Assembly: GCA_035508495.1 (NCBI GenBank)
Contig: DATJMX010000084.1
Location: forward strand, 29,927 to 93,926
Direction: 5' to 3'
Origin: Candidatus Binataceae bacterium
Lineage (GTDB): Bacteria; Desulfobacterota; Binatia; Binatales; Binataceae
DNA length: 64,000 nucleotides
Part shown: piece after piece, positions 9,752 through 18,702 of the stretch
Numbering within the stretch: position 1 is the stretch's first letter
Layout of the letters: each line of letters opens with the position of its first letter
Made by a program: the position numbers and the translations under genes
The notes under the pieces: model-generated
What the model was told of the DNA's origin: nothing
The model's database searches: none
What the model saw: the letters and a program-made list of their open reading frames with translations, nothing else

Positions 9752-10648
9752 TCAGGCTCCTTGCGCGGAGATCCAGCCGGCGCGGCCCGGCAGCGTATCG
9801 CGGATGACCTCGCACGCGGGCAGCTCCGAGGTCCGAAGACGTTCGGCCACATCGCGCAACTGCACGAACTTCGCGCCGCGTTCGCCGAGTGCGCGCACCA
9901 GCGCGGTGAAGGCATCCAGCTGGCCCATCCCCTCGGTCTCGGCGTGGATCGTATGAACGTTGAGCGAGTCTTCCCTGAACTGGCCGAGGTAAAAATCGTG
10001 GACGGCTTGAGCGTCGTGCAGTTCGGGTCGGCCCATCACCTCGTCGAGCGTCGGCAGCGTCGTGGGGATCTCGGGTGTCGCTAGCGCGCGGCCCTCGACG
10101 ACGCATCGATAGGGCGAACGTCCGCGCGTATCGCTGTGATAGTCGAGCTTGAGATCTTCGAGGGCGAGCAGAGCGGCCGAGCTCGTGCGCCATCCCGGTG
10201 CGGCGAAGCTGCGCGGCGCCTCGCCGAAGATTGCGCGATAAGCTTCGCGCGCATCTGTCAATTCATCGCGCACGCCGCGTTCGCCGATACGGTCGATCTC
10301 GTCCTGCCATCGCACGTGATCGTAGCCGTGAACGCCAACTTCGAAGCCGCTGCGCTTGAGCGCGCGCATCGTTTCGGGAAACGCCAGCGCGATCGGACGC
10401 GCTGGCAGCAATGTGCCCGACAGAATCGTGCGCACGCCGTACATCGCGACCGCATTGGTGCGGAACATCTTCTTGAGGAATCCGCGATTGCGGAAAACGC
10501 GCGCGACCGCGCGGCCCGAGTTGTCCGGCCCCATGGCGACATAGAAACTCGCCGTGATGCCGTCGCGCTCGAGCATCTGCACGAGGCGCGGCACGCCCTG
10601 TTCCATGCCCTGGTGGGTATCGACGTCGATCTTGAGCGCGACTTCCAT
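9752..10648 (-). CDS. arnD: 4-deoxy-4-formamido-L-arabinose-phosphoundecaprenol deformylase
   Basis: NodB-fold polysaccharide deacetylase family enzyme. ArnD removes the formyl group from undecaprenyl-phosphate-Ara4FN on the lipid A Ara4N pathway. The 298-residue protein is close to E. coli ArnD (296). Visible features are the N-terminal metal/catalytic motif KIDVDT (6-11), the ArnD-typical VPRLVQMLERDGITASFYV and the metal-binding HGYDHVRW. It is the last gene of a minus-strand run of arnC, the two arnA halves and arnD, which strongly supports the role. It lies 15 bp from the convergent deaminase-like gene. Confidence 0.9.
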   Translation of the reverse strand: MEVALKIDVDTHQGMEQGVPRLVQMLERDGITASFYVAMGPDNSGRAVARVFRNRGFLKKMFRTNAVAMYGVRTILSGTLLPARPIALAFPETMRALKRSGFEVGVHGYDHVRWQDEIDRIGERGVRDELTDAREAYRAIFGEAPRSFAAPGWRTSSAALLALEDLKLDYHSDTRGRSPYRCVVEGRALATPEIPTTLPTLDEVMGRPELHDAQAVHDFYLGQFREDSLNVHTIHAETEGMGQLDAFTALVRALGERGAKFVQLRDVAERLRTSELPACEVIRDTLPGRAGWISAQGA

Positions 10649-10664
10649 TGAACCAGGTCGAACG

Positions 10665-11627
10665 CTAGGCCATTTCCTGCCGGAACCAGTCCATCGAGAG
10701 TTTCACGCCCTCGCGCAGACTCACTTTCGGTGTAACGCCGAGCAGCGTGCGCATCTTGGCGTTATCGGGCACGCGGCGCGGGATGTCCTCGTAGCTGTTG
10801 CCGTAAACCTCTTCCTGCGTGACGAATTTGATCTTCGAGCGGGTCTCGCCGTACAGCTCGAGCATCAGCTTGGCGAACTCGAGCACTGTTGTCTCGATGT
10901 CAACGCCGATATTGATCGCCTGCCCATCGGCCTTCGGGTTTACTCCCGCCTGGATCGTGGCCTCGACCGCGTCGGTCACGTAGGTGAAGCAGCGGGTCTG
11001 CTGGCCATCGCCGATAACAGTCAGGTCAGCGCCGCGCAGCAGCTGCCCCATGAAAATCGTGAACAGGCGGCCGACGTCGACCTTGTCGAGGCGCGGACCG
11101 TAGACGTTGAAATAGCGCATGATCGTCATCGGCAGTCCGAGCTTGTGGTACGCGAAGAAGAAATGCTCGCCGACCGCTTTCGAGGTCGAGTAGCACCAGC
11201 GGTCGATACTGGTGGCGCCGAGCACGCGGTCGTCGTCTTCGCGCCAGGGCACCTTGGGATTACGTCCGTACACTTCCGACGTCGAGCTGAACACCACTTT
11301 CTTGCTGTACTTGTAGGCGGCCTTCAGGATGTTCTGCGTGCCGTTCACGTTAACATTAAGTGTTTCGTATGGATCGCCGACATAGTGCTCGACGCCAACG
11401 ACGGCGGCCAGGTGGTAGATGAGATCCGACTTGGCGACGAGGCCGTCGATCAACTCGATGTTGAAAATCGAATCATGCACGTAATGAAAGCGCGGGTTGT
11501 TCAGGAGATGCCGCACCTTGGCGATCGAGCCGGTATCGAGCACGAAGACCTCGTCGCCGCGTGCGATAAAAGCGTCGGCGAGATGCGAGCCAAGAAATCC
11601 CGCGCCGCCTGTGATCAGAATTCGCAT
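10665..11627 (-). CDS. UDP-glucuronate decarboxylase-like SDR (ArnA C-terminal half)
   Basis: Extended short-chain dehydrogenase. By context it oxidises and decarboxylates UDP-glucuronate to UDP-4-keto-pentose, the job of the C-terminal half of ArnA. The 320-residue protein shows the NAD motif GGAGFLG, the catalytic Y-x3-K in CYSTSKAVGEH and the UXS/ArnA-like C-terminal block YEDIPRRVPD. The start at 11627 (MRILITGG) is chosen over the longer ATG at 11645 because it places the glycine motif at the usual position. In enterobacteria this domain is fused to the formyltransferase; here they are adjacent separate genes 26 bp apart. Confidence 0.85.
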   Translation of the reverse strand: MRILITGGAGFLGSHLADAFIARGDEVFVLDTGSIAKVRHLLNNPRFHYVHDSIFNIELIDGLVAKSDLIYHLAAVVGVEHYVGDPYETLNVNVNGTQNILKAAYKYSKKVVFSSTSEVYGRNPKVPWREDDDRVLGATSIDRWCYSTSKAVGEHFFFAYHKLGLPMTIMRYFNVYGPRLDKVDVGRLFTIFMGQLLRGADLTVIGDGQQTRCFTYVTDAVEATIQAGVNPKADGQAINIGVDIETTVLEFAKLMLELYGETRSKIKFVTQEEVYGNSYEDIPRRVPDNAKMRTLLGVTPKVSLREGVKLSMDWFRQEMA

Positions 11628-11653
11628 GATGCCTCCTGAGACCAATGTTCAAT

Positions 11654-12616
11654 TCAAATTCGGCCGCCGATGCGGCCCTTGTCGCCGAGCACGGCGCGTG
11701 CTGGACCTTCAACCGCGCCTTCGAACTGCGCGCGCACGATTGTGATACTGCCCTCGCCCGCCGCGACTTCGAGCGAGCCGTCGCCACGTTCGGCGATTAT
11801 CGCGCCCGCAACTCCGCGCGTTCCGGACTCCGCCGCGATCGCCGCGCGCCACACTATCAGTTTACGGCCGTCCACCGTCGTAAACGCGCCCGGATAAGGA
11901 TGCGTGACCGCGCGCACGAGGTTGAAGATTCGCCGCGCCGGCCAATTCCAGTCGATGCGCCCGTCCGCGGGCCGCCGCCGTCCGAAGTAGCTGCCTTCGG
12001 CGATATTCATCGGCCTTCGCGGCGCGCCGCCCACAACAATTTGCGGATGAAATTCGTTGATCAATCTAACGCCGAGCGGCACGAGCTTCCGATAGAGCGT
12101 GAGCGCCGTGTCATCATCATCGATCGCAATGCCGCGCTGTCCAACAATATCGCCCGCATCGGCGCGCGCGACCATGTGATGCAAGGTGACACCCGCCTCG
12201 CGCTCGCCATTCACGAGCATCCAGTTCACCGGCGCTCGCCCGCGATACTTCGGCAGCAACGAGCCGTGCATGTTATAAGCGCCGCGGTGCGCGAGTTCGA
12301 GGATGCTCTCCGGAATCAGGTAGCGGTAGTAGAAGGAATAGATGACCGCCGGATTCATCGCCGCAATGCGCTCGCGCCAGGTGTCATCGACACGATCGGG
12401 CACGTGGACCGGCACGCCATGCCGCAGCGCCAGATCGGCGACGCTCCGCCACCAGATTTCTTCGTGCGGATCATCGAGGTGCGTGAACACGGCCGCGATC
12501 GGCGCGCCCATCGCGAGCAGCGCCTCGATGCAGGCGTAGCCCATCTCGTGATAGGCGAACAGCACGCAAGGCGCGGAGCTCACCTGCGCCGCGATACTCG
12601 AGTTCTGCAACTCCAC
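11654..12616 (-). CDS. UDP-Ara4N formyltransferase-like protein (ArnA N-terminal half)
   Basis: 10-formyltetrahydrofolate-dependent formyltransferase matching the N-terminal domain of ArnA. The core NMHGSLLPKYRGRAPVNW contains the catalytic Asn and His, and GVTLHHMV-ADAGDIVGQ supplies the catalytic Asp. The YFGRRRPADGRIDWNWPA and THPYPGAF blocks also follow E. coli ArnA closely. At 320 residues it contains only the formyltransferase part, including its C-terminal beta domain. The dehydrogenase half is the next gene. It is 1 bp from the arnC stop, so translation is probably coupled. About 17 residues precede the usual N-terminus, so the true start may be slightly downstream. Confidence 0.9.
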   Translation of the reverse strand: MELQNSSIAAQVSSAPCVLFAYHEMGYACIEALLAMGAPIAAVFTHLDDPHEEIWWRSVADLALRHGVPVHVPDRVDDTWRERIAAMNPAVIYSFYYRYLIPESILELAHRGAYNMHGSLLPKYRGRAPVNWMLVNGEREAGVTLHHMVARADAGDIVGQRGIAIDDDDTALTLYRKLVPLGVRLINEFHPQIVVGGAPRRPMNIAEGSYFGRRRPADGRIDWNWPARRIFNLVRAVTHPYPGAFTTVDGRKLIVWRAAIAAESGTRGVAGAIIAERGDGSLEVAAGEGSITIVRAQFEGAVEGPARAVLGDKGRIGGRI

Positions 12617-12617
12617 G

Positions 12618-13637
12618 CTATTGGCGATACGGTTCGCCGCTCTCCGTGGCCGCGCTGTGAACCGCGCGCACGATGTAAGTCGGGCGGCGCCGCACTTCGA
12701 TATAGATGCGCCCGACGTACTCGCCGATCAGGCCCAGCGCCAGCACGATAAACCCGATGAAGAAGAACAGGATCGTGAAAAGCATCCAGACCGCGCCTTC
12801 TTCCTGCGGTCCGTAGATCAGCCGATGCGCCATCAGCAGCACGGCGAGGATCGCGTCGAGGATGAAGATTGCGATTCCGGCAAGGCTCACGGCCTGGATC
12901 GGGATCAGCGAAAAGCCGGTGATCAGGTTGAGGCTCAGTTTCGCGAGGCTGAACAGGTTGTACTTGGATTCGCCGCTCGCGCGTTCGTCGTGGGCGACCG
13001 GGATCTCGGCAACGCGCTTGGCGAAAGTGTTGGCGAGCGCTGGAACGAAAGCCGCCTTCTCGTCGCAGTCCGCTACTGTGTCGACGACGTGGCGCCGGTA
13101 GGCGCGCAGCATACATCCGTAGTCGTGCATCGGCACGCCGACGATCAGCGACGTCAACCGATTGTGAAGGCGCGATGCGTAACGCCGGAACGCGTCGTCC
13201 TGCCGCTCCTCGCGCCATCCGCCGACGACATCGTTGCCCTCGTCGATCGCGGCGAGCAGCCGCGGAATTTCCTCGGGAGGATTCTGCAGGTCGGCGTCGA
13301 GCGTGACGACAACCTCGCCTCGCGACTGGCGGAAGCCCGCGAGGATCGCCGAATGCTGCCCGAAGTTGCGCGCGAGCTCGACCACGCGCACACGGCCGTC
13401 TTCGTCGGCGGCTATCGAGCAGAGGATCTTCAGCGAGTCATCGCGCGAGCCGTCGTCAACGAAAACCGCCTCCCAGCTTCGGTCCAGGCCGGCGAGCACC
13501 GGCCGCAGCCGCGTCCACAGCGCGTTGAGATTCGCCGATTCGTTATAAACGGGGATGACAATCGAGACGAGCCGCTCGGGCGCTCGCGATTGCGCGGAGA
13601 TACCGCGAAGCGGCGCGATTTTTCCGGATGGAGTCAT
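12618..13637 (-). CDS. arnC: Undecaprenyl-phosphate Ara4FN transferase-like GT2
   Basis: Family 2 glycosyltransferase with a C-terminal membrane anchor, expected to move Ara4FN from UDP to undecaprenyl phosphate at the inner membrane. The 339-residue protein has the GT2 start VSIVIPVYNE, the DXD region in TLDADLQNPPEEI and the CMLRAYRR block. Two hydrophobic helices follow near residues 230-265 and 275-310. Dolichol-phosphate mannosyltransferase-like enzymes share this layout, so the specific ArnC name rests on the neighbouring arnD and arnA-half genes. It is the first gene of the minus-strand arn run, divergent from the arnT-like gene. Confidence 0.87.
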   Translation of the reverse strand: MTPSGKIAPLRGISAQSRAPERLVSIVIPVYNESANLNALWTRLRPVLAGLDRSWEAVFVDDGSRDDSLKILCSIAADEDGRVRVVELARNFGQHSAILAGFRQSRGEVVVTLDADLQNPPEEIPRLLAAIDEGNDVVGGWREERQDDAFRRYASRLHNRLTSLIVGVPMHDYGCMLRAYRRHVVDTVADCDEKAAFVPALANTFAKRVAEIPVAHDERASGESKYNLFSLAKLSLNLITGFSLIPIQAVSLAGIAIFILDAILAVLLMAHRLIYGPQEEGAVWMLFTILFFFIGFIVLALGLIGEYVGRIYIEVRRRPTYIVRAVHSAATESGEPYRQ

Positions 13638-13988
13638 TTTCTGATGTAGAGGCCCGGGCGCAAAGGCTAGCGAAGGTACCGAACCGTCAGGTGATTGTTA
13701 CAAACAAGGCCGAGCAATTAAAGATGACCACCCGACCGTCTTGCAGACAAAAAACTCGAACGAAGGTCCCGTAAAACTCCGCAACAAATTCCGCGGCGAC
13801 AACCTGCCCTCCCCGCATCGGAAGGGAAGGTGTGTTAGGTAGGTTTTTCGCCGGCAATGCTCGGCGAATTCAAGAGATCCGGACAACGACCTAAACCGCT
13901 TCCCGCACGGGAAGGGGGACCAGAAATGCCGGCGCTTGAATCGTTCGGGCGTTGATCTCTTTCGTCGCTACCGGGAGACTGCTGCGTC
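13638..13988. other. 351-bp intergenic region between divergent arnC and arnT-like genes
   Basis: No convincing ORF or RNA gene is seen. The stretch around 13690-13790 is clearly less GC-rich than its surroundings and is the likely site of divergent promoters for the minus-strand arn operon and the plus-strand GT39. No PmrA-type direct repeat was recognised by eye. Confidence 0.5.
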
Positions 13989-15695
13989 ATGGCTCGGGGC
14001 AACCGCTGGCTGCGCTTCATTCTGATCGCGCTCGGAGCAGCGATTCTTTATCTTCCCGGGCTTGGACGGCCTGCGCTTTGGGAGCCTGACGAGGGGCGTT
14101 ACGCGGAGATCGCGCGCGAGATGGTCGCGACCGGCGACTACGTAACGCCGCGCGACGACCAGCAGCGCTATTTCGAGAAACCTCCGCTGGTCTACTGGGC
14201 CGAGGCGGAATCGATCAAAATTTTCGGCGCCAATGAGTTCGCGGTGCGCCTGCCCGCCGCCCTGTTCAGCGTCGGGCAGGTAGTGGTGACGGCCGCGCTC
14301 GCCGAGGCGATGCTCGGGGCTGACACCGCGATTCTCGCTGCGATGACGCTGGCGCTGAGCCCGCTGTTCTTCGGCTTCGCGCGCTTCGCGACACTCGACC
14401 CGGCGCTCGCGTTCTTTCTTACTGCCGCAATCGGCGCCTTCTATGCCGCCGCTCGCGCCCCCGCCTTTGATTCACGCACTGCGCGACTGTGGATGCTCTT
14501 CACGTCCGCGATGCTCGCGCTGGGAACGCTGGCCAAAGGCCCGGTCGCGCTTTTACTGGGTGGTCTGATCGCTCTCGTCTGGATCGTCATCGAAAAGCGC
14601 GGCCGCGAAATCCGGAAGATGCCGCTGATCACGTGCGCGATCGTGTACGTCGCGATCGTCGCGCCATGGTTCGTGCTCACCGAGATGCGCAACCCGGGCT
14701 TCCTGCACTTCTTCTTCGTGCACGAGCATCTTCAGCGCTACGTCAGTTCGAGCGAGCACGGATGGGGCCTGTGGTTCTTTATTCCGATCCTTATCGGTGG
14801 GGCGTGGCCGTGGATTTTCTTCGCGCCCGATGGGTTCCTTGCGCTGTATTCCGGGAGCACGCCCGTAGGTGAAAGCCGCCGCTCCGAGGCTCGGTTGCTC
14901 GCGATCTGGTTCGTACTGATTTTTGTTTTCTTCTCGATTCCGCGCTCGAAGCTGGGCTCGTATATTCTGCCTGCGATCCCGCCGCTTGCGATTGCCGCCG
15001 GCAATGGACTCTATCGCCTTCGAGCGATGAGCGCCGAGTCGCGCTCGCGCCTGCTGTTGTGGTTTCTGGCGGTCAATGCGATCGGCGCGATCGCGGGCGC
15101 CGCAGTGGTCTACGGTTTCGTGAATCGCGCCCATCCTGCCCTCGCACAGGACGCTGTCATCGTCGCGCTGTTTATCGTGGTCGGCGCGATCATGATGTAC
15201 GGAACGGCGCACGACCAAGGCCGCGTCGGCTACGGCGCCGCCGCCATGGCGCTCGCGATGATCGCGACGCTGGGCCTCGGCGAGCGCGCGCGCCGCGACG
15301 TGGCTCCACTCACGACCTATCGCGATCTCGCTTCGATCGTGAAGCCTTACGTGCAGGGTGGGTGTGTCCTCGGTTCGTATCGCCATTACGTTCAGTCGCT
15401 GCCCTTCTATACCGGGACGATCGAAACGCGCGTCGAGTATTGGGGCGAGCTCGCGGAGACCGGCGAACCGGAGACGCTCGACAGGCGTTTCTTTATCGGT
15501 TCGGAGTCGAGCCTGAAGCATACCTGGGGATCCGGGACGTGCATGGTGCTGATCGTCAATCGCAAGGATCTCGCCGCGCTCACTGCGTCGCTTGCCCCGC
15601 CGCCCACGGTGCTCGGATGCGAAGGCAAGAAAATCGCGCTCCTCAACGGCCACGCCGACAGCGCCGCGCCGAATTGTGCACAGGATGGCGGATAA
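13989..15695 (+). CDS. ArnT-like GT39 glycosyltransferase, integral membrane
   Basis: Lipid-linked sugar transferase of the PMT/ArnT family. By context it transfers L-Ara4N from undecaprenyl phosphate to lipid A on the periplasmic face. The 568-residue protein has many hydrophobic helices. Its first periplasmic loop carries the hallmark EPDEGRYAEIAREM with the catalytic acidic pair, then EKPPLVYW. The C-terminal third from about 440 is soluble. It lies divergent to arnC-arnA-arnD. Other GT39 proteins modify different lipid-linked glycans, so the ArnT assignment is context-driven. Confidence 0.85.
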   Translation: MARGNRWLRFILIALGAAILYLPGLGRPALWEPDEGRYAEIAREMVATGDYVTPRDDQQRYFEKPPLVYWAEAESIKIFGANEFAVRLPAALFSVGQVVVTAALAEAMLGADTAILAAMTLALSPLFFGFARFATLDPALAFFLTAAIGAFYAAARAPAFDSRTARLWMLFTSAMLALGTLAKGPVALLLGGLIALVWIVIEKRGREIRKMPLITCAIVYVAIVAPWFVLTEMRNPGFLHFFFVHEHLQRYVSSSEHGWGLWFFIPILIGGAWPWIFFAPDGFLALYSGSTPVGESRRSEARLLAIWFVLIFVFFSIPRSKLGSYILPAIPPLAIAAGNGLYRLRAMSAESRSRLLLWFLAVNAIGAIAGAAVVYGFVNRAHPALAQDAVIVALFIVVGAIMMYGTAHDQGRVGYGAAAMALAMIATLGLGERARRDVAPLTTYRDLASIVKPYVQGGCVLGSYRHYVQSLPFYTGTIETRVEYWGELAETGEPETLDRRFFIGSESSLKHTWGSGTCMVLIVNRKDLAALTASLAPPPTVLGCEGKKIALLNGHADSAAPNCAQDGG

Positions 15696-15770
15696 GAATG
15701 TTCATCCGCAGCGACGCCGGGCTTGGAACCGATGCGTTGTGGCGATAGGTTTCACGCTGGCAGGGGTGTG

Positions 15771-16241
15771 ATGCGGAAGGCTTTGTGTGCGGCTCTGGCC
15801 GCGATATTTGCGCTTGCGCTTGGCGGCTGCGCGCCGGTTTATCAGGACCACGCCCAGCAGGAGCTGGCTACGGGGCAGCTCGACGCGGCTGCGGCTGACG
15901 TGACCGCAGCGCTCAGTCACGATCCCAACAATCTCAAGCTGCAGAATCTCGCTGCGCAAATCTTCACGCAGCGCGGGGTCCAGTATTACCAGGGCGGCGA
16001 GATGATCGCGGCCTCCGACGATTTCCATCGCGCGATCAGCTACGACCCGATGTATTCGCGGGCCTACGACTACCTCGGCATGCTCTCGTTCCAGCAGAGC
16101 AACTGGCAGGACGCGATTAACTACGGCGACAAGGCCGCGTCGCTCGAGGGCAAACCCGATCCGGGCTACGTCGCAGCCGCGCGCAAGAACATGCAGCAAA
16201 CTCAACTGCTCCGCGCGCCCAAGCTGTACAGGGTGCGTTGA
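15771..16241 (+). CDS. TPR-type outer lipoprotein
   Basis: A 156-residue predicted lipoprotein. The start at 15771 follows a purine-rich GGCAGGGG. The signal peptide is basic, then hydrophobic, ending in the lipobox LGGC near residues 19-22. The rest is helical with two to three degenerate tetratricopeptide repeats (for example ALSHDPNNLKLQNLAAQIF and AISYDPMYSRAYDYLGML). Such small TPR lipoproteins serve as scaffolds in envelope complexes. Its partner is unknown, though it is followed by a RodZ-like gene. Confidence 0.8.
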   Translation: MRKALCAALAAIFALALGGCAPVYQDHAQQELATGQLDAAAADVTAALSHDPNNLKLQNLAAQIFTQRGVQYYQGGEMIAASDDFHRAISYDPMYSRAYDYLGMLSFQQSNWQDAINYGDKAASLEGKPDPGYVAAARKNMQQTQLLRAPKLYRVR

Positions 16242-16301
16242 GGCCCTGCTGACGCAGGCATGAAAATCTGGAACACTTGCGCGCGAGCATAGAACCCGAC
16301 A

Positions 16302-16967
16302 GTGGCAGACAAGAAAAACCAGCCCGCCTCCCCGCCGAATCAAGCATCGCCGAACGACTTGACGCTCGGACAGTCGATCGCCGAAGCGCGCGAGCGCAAA
16401 GGGTTTTCGCAGGACGACGTCGTGCGCGAGACCCATCTGCCGATCCATTATGTGCGGATGATCGAGAGCGACAACTACGGAGCGATTTCCGATCAACTTT
16501 ATGTGCTGCCATTCCTGAGGCGCTACGCGACCTTTCTTGACCTCGACGCCGAGGAAGTTGCGTCGCGTTTTGTGCGTGACGTGCAGCGCTCCGAGACCAA
16601 TGTCACGCGGATGTCCGAGCCCATCACGATGGTCCAGAAAAGACGTGGCTCCTGGCGCACGCTCGTCATCGGGCTGCTCGTCATCGCGGCGCTCGGGGCG
16701 GTCGCGGAACTCGCGTTGCGCCATTTCGAGCTGATCAAGCAGGCGCTTCATCCCTCGTCGGCCGCTTCGTCCGCACCGATGCCGGGCGCGACGATCGAGA
16801 CGTCGGTTGCGCCGGCCGAAGCTCCAGTCTCGAGCCCCGCGCAGATCGCATCGCCAGCCGCGCAAACCGCGCCGATGGCCGCCGCCAGCGCTGTGCTGCC
16901 CTCAGCACGTGGGACCAGCGTCGCGCCACAACCACGCAACGAGACCGGGAATCAGGAAGAAAACTAA
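16302..16967 (+). CDS. RodZ-like HTH protein with one transmembrane helix
   Basis: The 221-residue protein has an N-terminal Xre-type HTH_25 domain (about 22-95; TLGQSIAEARERKGFSQDDV and IHYVRMIESDNY). A basic patch KRRGSWR and a single transmembrane helix follow at about 118-138. The tail is Ala/Pro/Ser-rich and periplasmic. This is the RodZ layout, a cytoskeletal adaptor binding MreB, but the C-terminal beta domain of RodZ is missing. The start is GTG at 16302. It might instead be a membrane-bound regulator. It converges on a minus-strand operon 1 bp away. Confidence 0.78.
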   Translation: MADKKNQPASPPNQASPNDLTLGQSIAEARERKGFSQDDVVRETHLPIHYVRMIESDNYGAISDQLYVLPFLRRYATFLDLDAEEVASRFVRDVQRSETNVTRMSEPITMVQKRRGSWRTLVIGLLVIAALGAVAELALRHFELIKQALHPSSAASSAPMPGATIETSVAPAEAPVSSPAQIASPAAQTAPMAAASAVLPSARGTSVAPQPRNETGNQEEN

Positions 16968-16968
16968 C

Positions 16969-17643
16969 TCAGTGCAAGAGGTTGTTGGCAATCTCTTCGC
17001 CGACGATCCTCTTGGCTTGCTCGGCATCGTCGCCGCCATGAATCAGCGCGAGCACTTTGAGTTCTCCGGACAATGATCCCAGGTTGGCGCGCGCGAAAAT
17101 CACGGTGTCATAGATCTGGTTCTTGGGAATCGAGTCGTACGGCGACGAACCGTTACCGCGCATCGATTCCTTGAAAGCCTGCTCATTGCGGAAGGCCGAT
17201 GTGAGGTCGTCGTCGGTACCTTGCGCCTGGCGCCGCGCCGCCTCCGCGTACGGATCGAGCTGCTGATCGCCGGTGTCGCCGAGCGGCGGCGCATTCCCGC
17301 CCGCCTCTTCGAGCAGCCGCACCATCGCCGGATCGCCGGGAAATACCTCCGACAGTGAAACTCCCGGCGCCATGACTTTCTGGTTCACCGTCACCGTCAG
17401 TGTTACCGTGTCAGTCACGTTGCCAAGCGTGCGGCGCTCAGCCGCGAAGTCCTGGTTGAGGACGGTGAGCACGGTGGGATCGTTGCAAATCACGATCACG
17501 TCGGTATGAGGCGGCAGCTTCAACTTGCCGGCCGTCTTCACCGTGGCGGCGAACGCGATGCCGATCGCCGCCAGCATGGATACCGTGGCTGCCGCTGTGG
17601 CCCAGTATTTCGCAAGCCTGCGCGGATGACGCTCAACGCTCAT
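16969..17643 (-). CDS. Membrane-anchored protein of unknown function
   Basis: A 224-residue protein not assigned to a family. The ATG at 17643 overlaps the upstream stop as ATGA; a longer in-frame ATG at 17673 is less likely. The N-terminus has a basic stretch and one transmembrane helix (about 13-33). A domain with a beta-rich look follows (TDVIVICNDPTVLTVLNQDF, TDTVTLTVTVNQKVM). The end is acidic and helical. Topology suggests a periplasmic domain anchored in the inner membrane. Translational coupling to the D-threonine-aldolase-like gene suggests shared regulation but gives no function. Confidence 0.7.
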   Translation of the reverse strand: MSVERHPRRLAKYWATAAATVSMLAAIGIAFAATVKTAGKLKLPPHTDVIVICNDPTVLTVLNQDFAAERRTLGNVTDTVTLTVTVNQKVMAPGVSLSEVFPGDPAMVRLLEEAGGNAPPLGDTGDQQLDPYAEAARRQAQGTDDDLTSAFRNEQAFKESMRGNGSSPYDSIPKNQIYDTVIFARANLGSLSGELKVLALIHGGDDAEQAKRIVGEEIANNLLH

Positions 17644-18701
17644 CGAAATGCTCTTGCACCCTCGATCGGCCAAATCGCGACGACCTCGTCGCCGCGCACG
17701 ACATAGTACTCGCTGTGGAGATTAATCGTAGTGTCGCCATGACTCGGCACCAAATCGATTTTCGAGCCGGGCGCGATCTCGAGGTCGCCGGCCGCCAGAT
17801 GGCCATGCTCCTCCGAAAGCCGCGCCACCTTCACGGGCAAATCTTTTCCTGTCGGGGGTCCGAACTCGTTGGTGAGAGCCTTCAGCCCCGCGTCGGTAAT
17901 CGCTCGATCGCCGCGCCTGGAAATGACCGTCGTCAGCAGCGTCAGGGCGGGTTGCCCCAGGTCGGGCCGCACAATTCGGTAGGCGCCATCCATGAAGACG
18001 TAGGAGCCCGCCTGAACCTCGGTCACGTCAGGCCAGTTGCCCGCGATGTCGTAGGTGCCGGTTCCGCCGGCGCTCACGATTTCGGGCGGCAAGCCCGCTC
18101 GACGCAGAGCCTCGACGTGGTCGCTGAGTCGCGTGAGCGCCGCCGTCGCCGTCGCGATTCGCTTCTCGCGATCGGGCAGCAGCACGGCGTGGCCTTCGTA
18201 GCCCATGATGCCACGGTACTTGAGCGGACCGCGCCTGAGCCGGCGCACGAGCTCGACGGTCTCCTGCGGCGACTCGGCGCCGCAGCGATGCATCCCCGTA
18301 TCAACTTCAATTATTACTTCAAGTCCGCGCCCTGCTCGTGCCGCACCCGCTTCGAGCTCGTTGATGTTGAACTCGCTTTCGACCGTCGCGATGACGTCGA
18401 TCTTGCTCGCCGCGGCAAACAGCCGATCGATCTTCTGTGCTCCCGCAATCTGGTTCGCGAGTAGAACCGGCCCGAGCCTCGCGCGGGCAAGCACTTCGAC
18501 CTCGCCGATCTTCGAGGCGGTGATCCCGATTGCCCCTGCGGCGAGCTGGCGCCGCGCCACTTCGGGCGTCTTCGGGGTCTTAAAGTGAGGCCTTAACTTT
18601 TGCGGCCGCACGGCGAAGTAGTCCGCCATCGCGCGGATATTCGCCTCGACTACGTCGAGGTCGAGAATCAGCGCCGGAGTATCAATCTCGGCCTTGCGCA
18701 T
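17640..18701 (-). CDS. D-threonine aldolase / alanine racemase N-terminal fold protein
   Basis: PLP enzyme with the fold-type III barrel of the D-threonine aldolase / D-serine dehydratase-like family. The 353-residue protein has the PLP lysine K41 in RPHFKTPKT, the VDTGMHRCG block and the C-terminal metal-binding HGD of HGDTTINLH. These support a divalent-metal-dependent aldolase or dehydratase of D-beta-hydroxy amino acids. The start at 18701 lies 1 bp after the purE stop; the longer ORF start at 18746 would overlap purE. It is flanked by purE and an unknown membrane protein in one operon. Confidence 0.87.
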   Translation of the reverse strand: MRKAEIDTPALILDLDVVEANIRAMADYFAVRPQKLRPHFKTPKTPEVARRQLAAGAIGITASKIGEVEVLARARLGPVLLANQIAGAQKIDRLFAAASKIDVIATVESEFNINELEAGAARAGRGLEVIIEVDTGMHRCGAESPQETVELVRRLRRGPLKYRGIMGYEGHAVLLPDREKRIATATAALTRLSDHVEALRRAGLPPEIVSAGGTGTYDIAGNWPDVTEVQAGSYVFMDGAYRIVRPDLGQPALTLLTTVISRRGDRAITDAGLKALTNEFGPPTGKDLPVKVARLSEEHGHLAAGDLEIAPGSKIDLVPSHGDTTINLHSEYYVVRGDEVVAIWPIEGARAFR

Positions 18702-18702
18702 T

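Noticed and set aside
10554..11639. 361-codon plus-strand frame opposite arnD and the ArnA-dehydrogenase gene
   Set aside because: It spans two well-supported minus-strand genes and has no recognisable domain.
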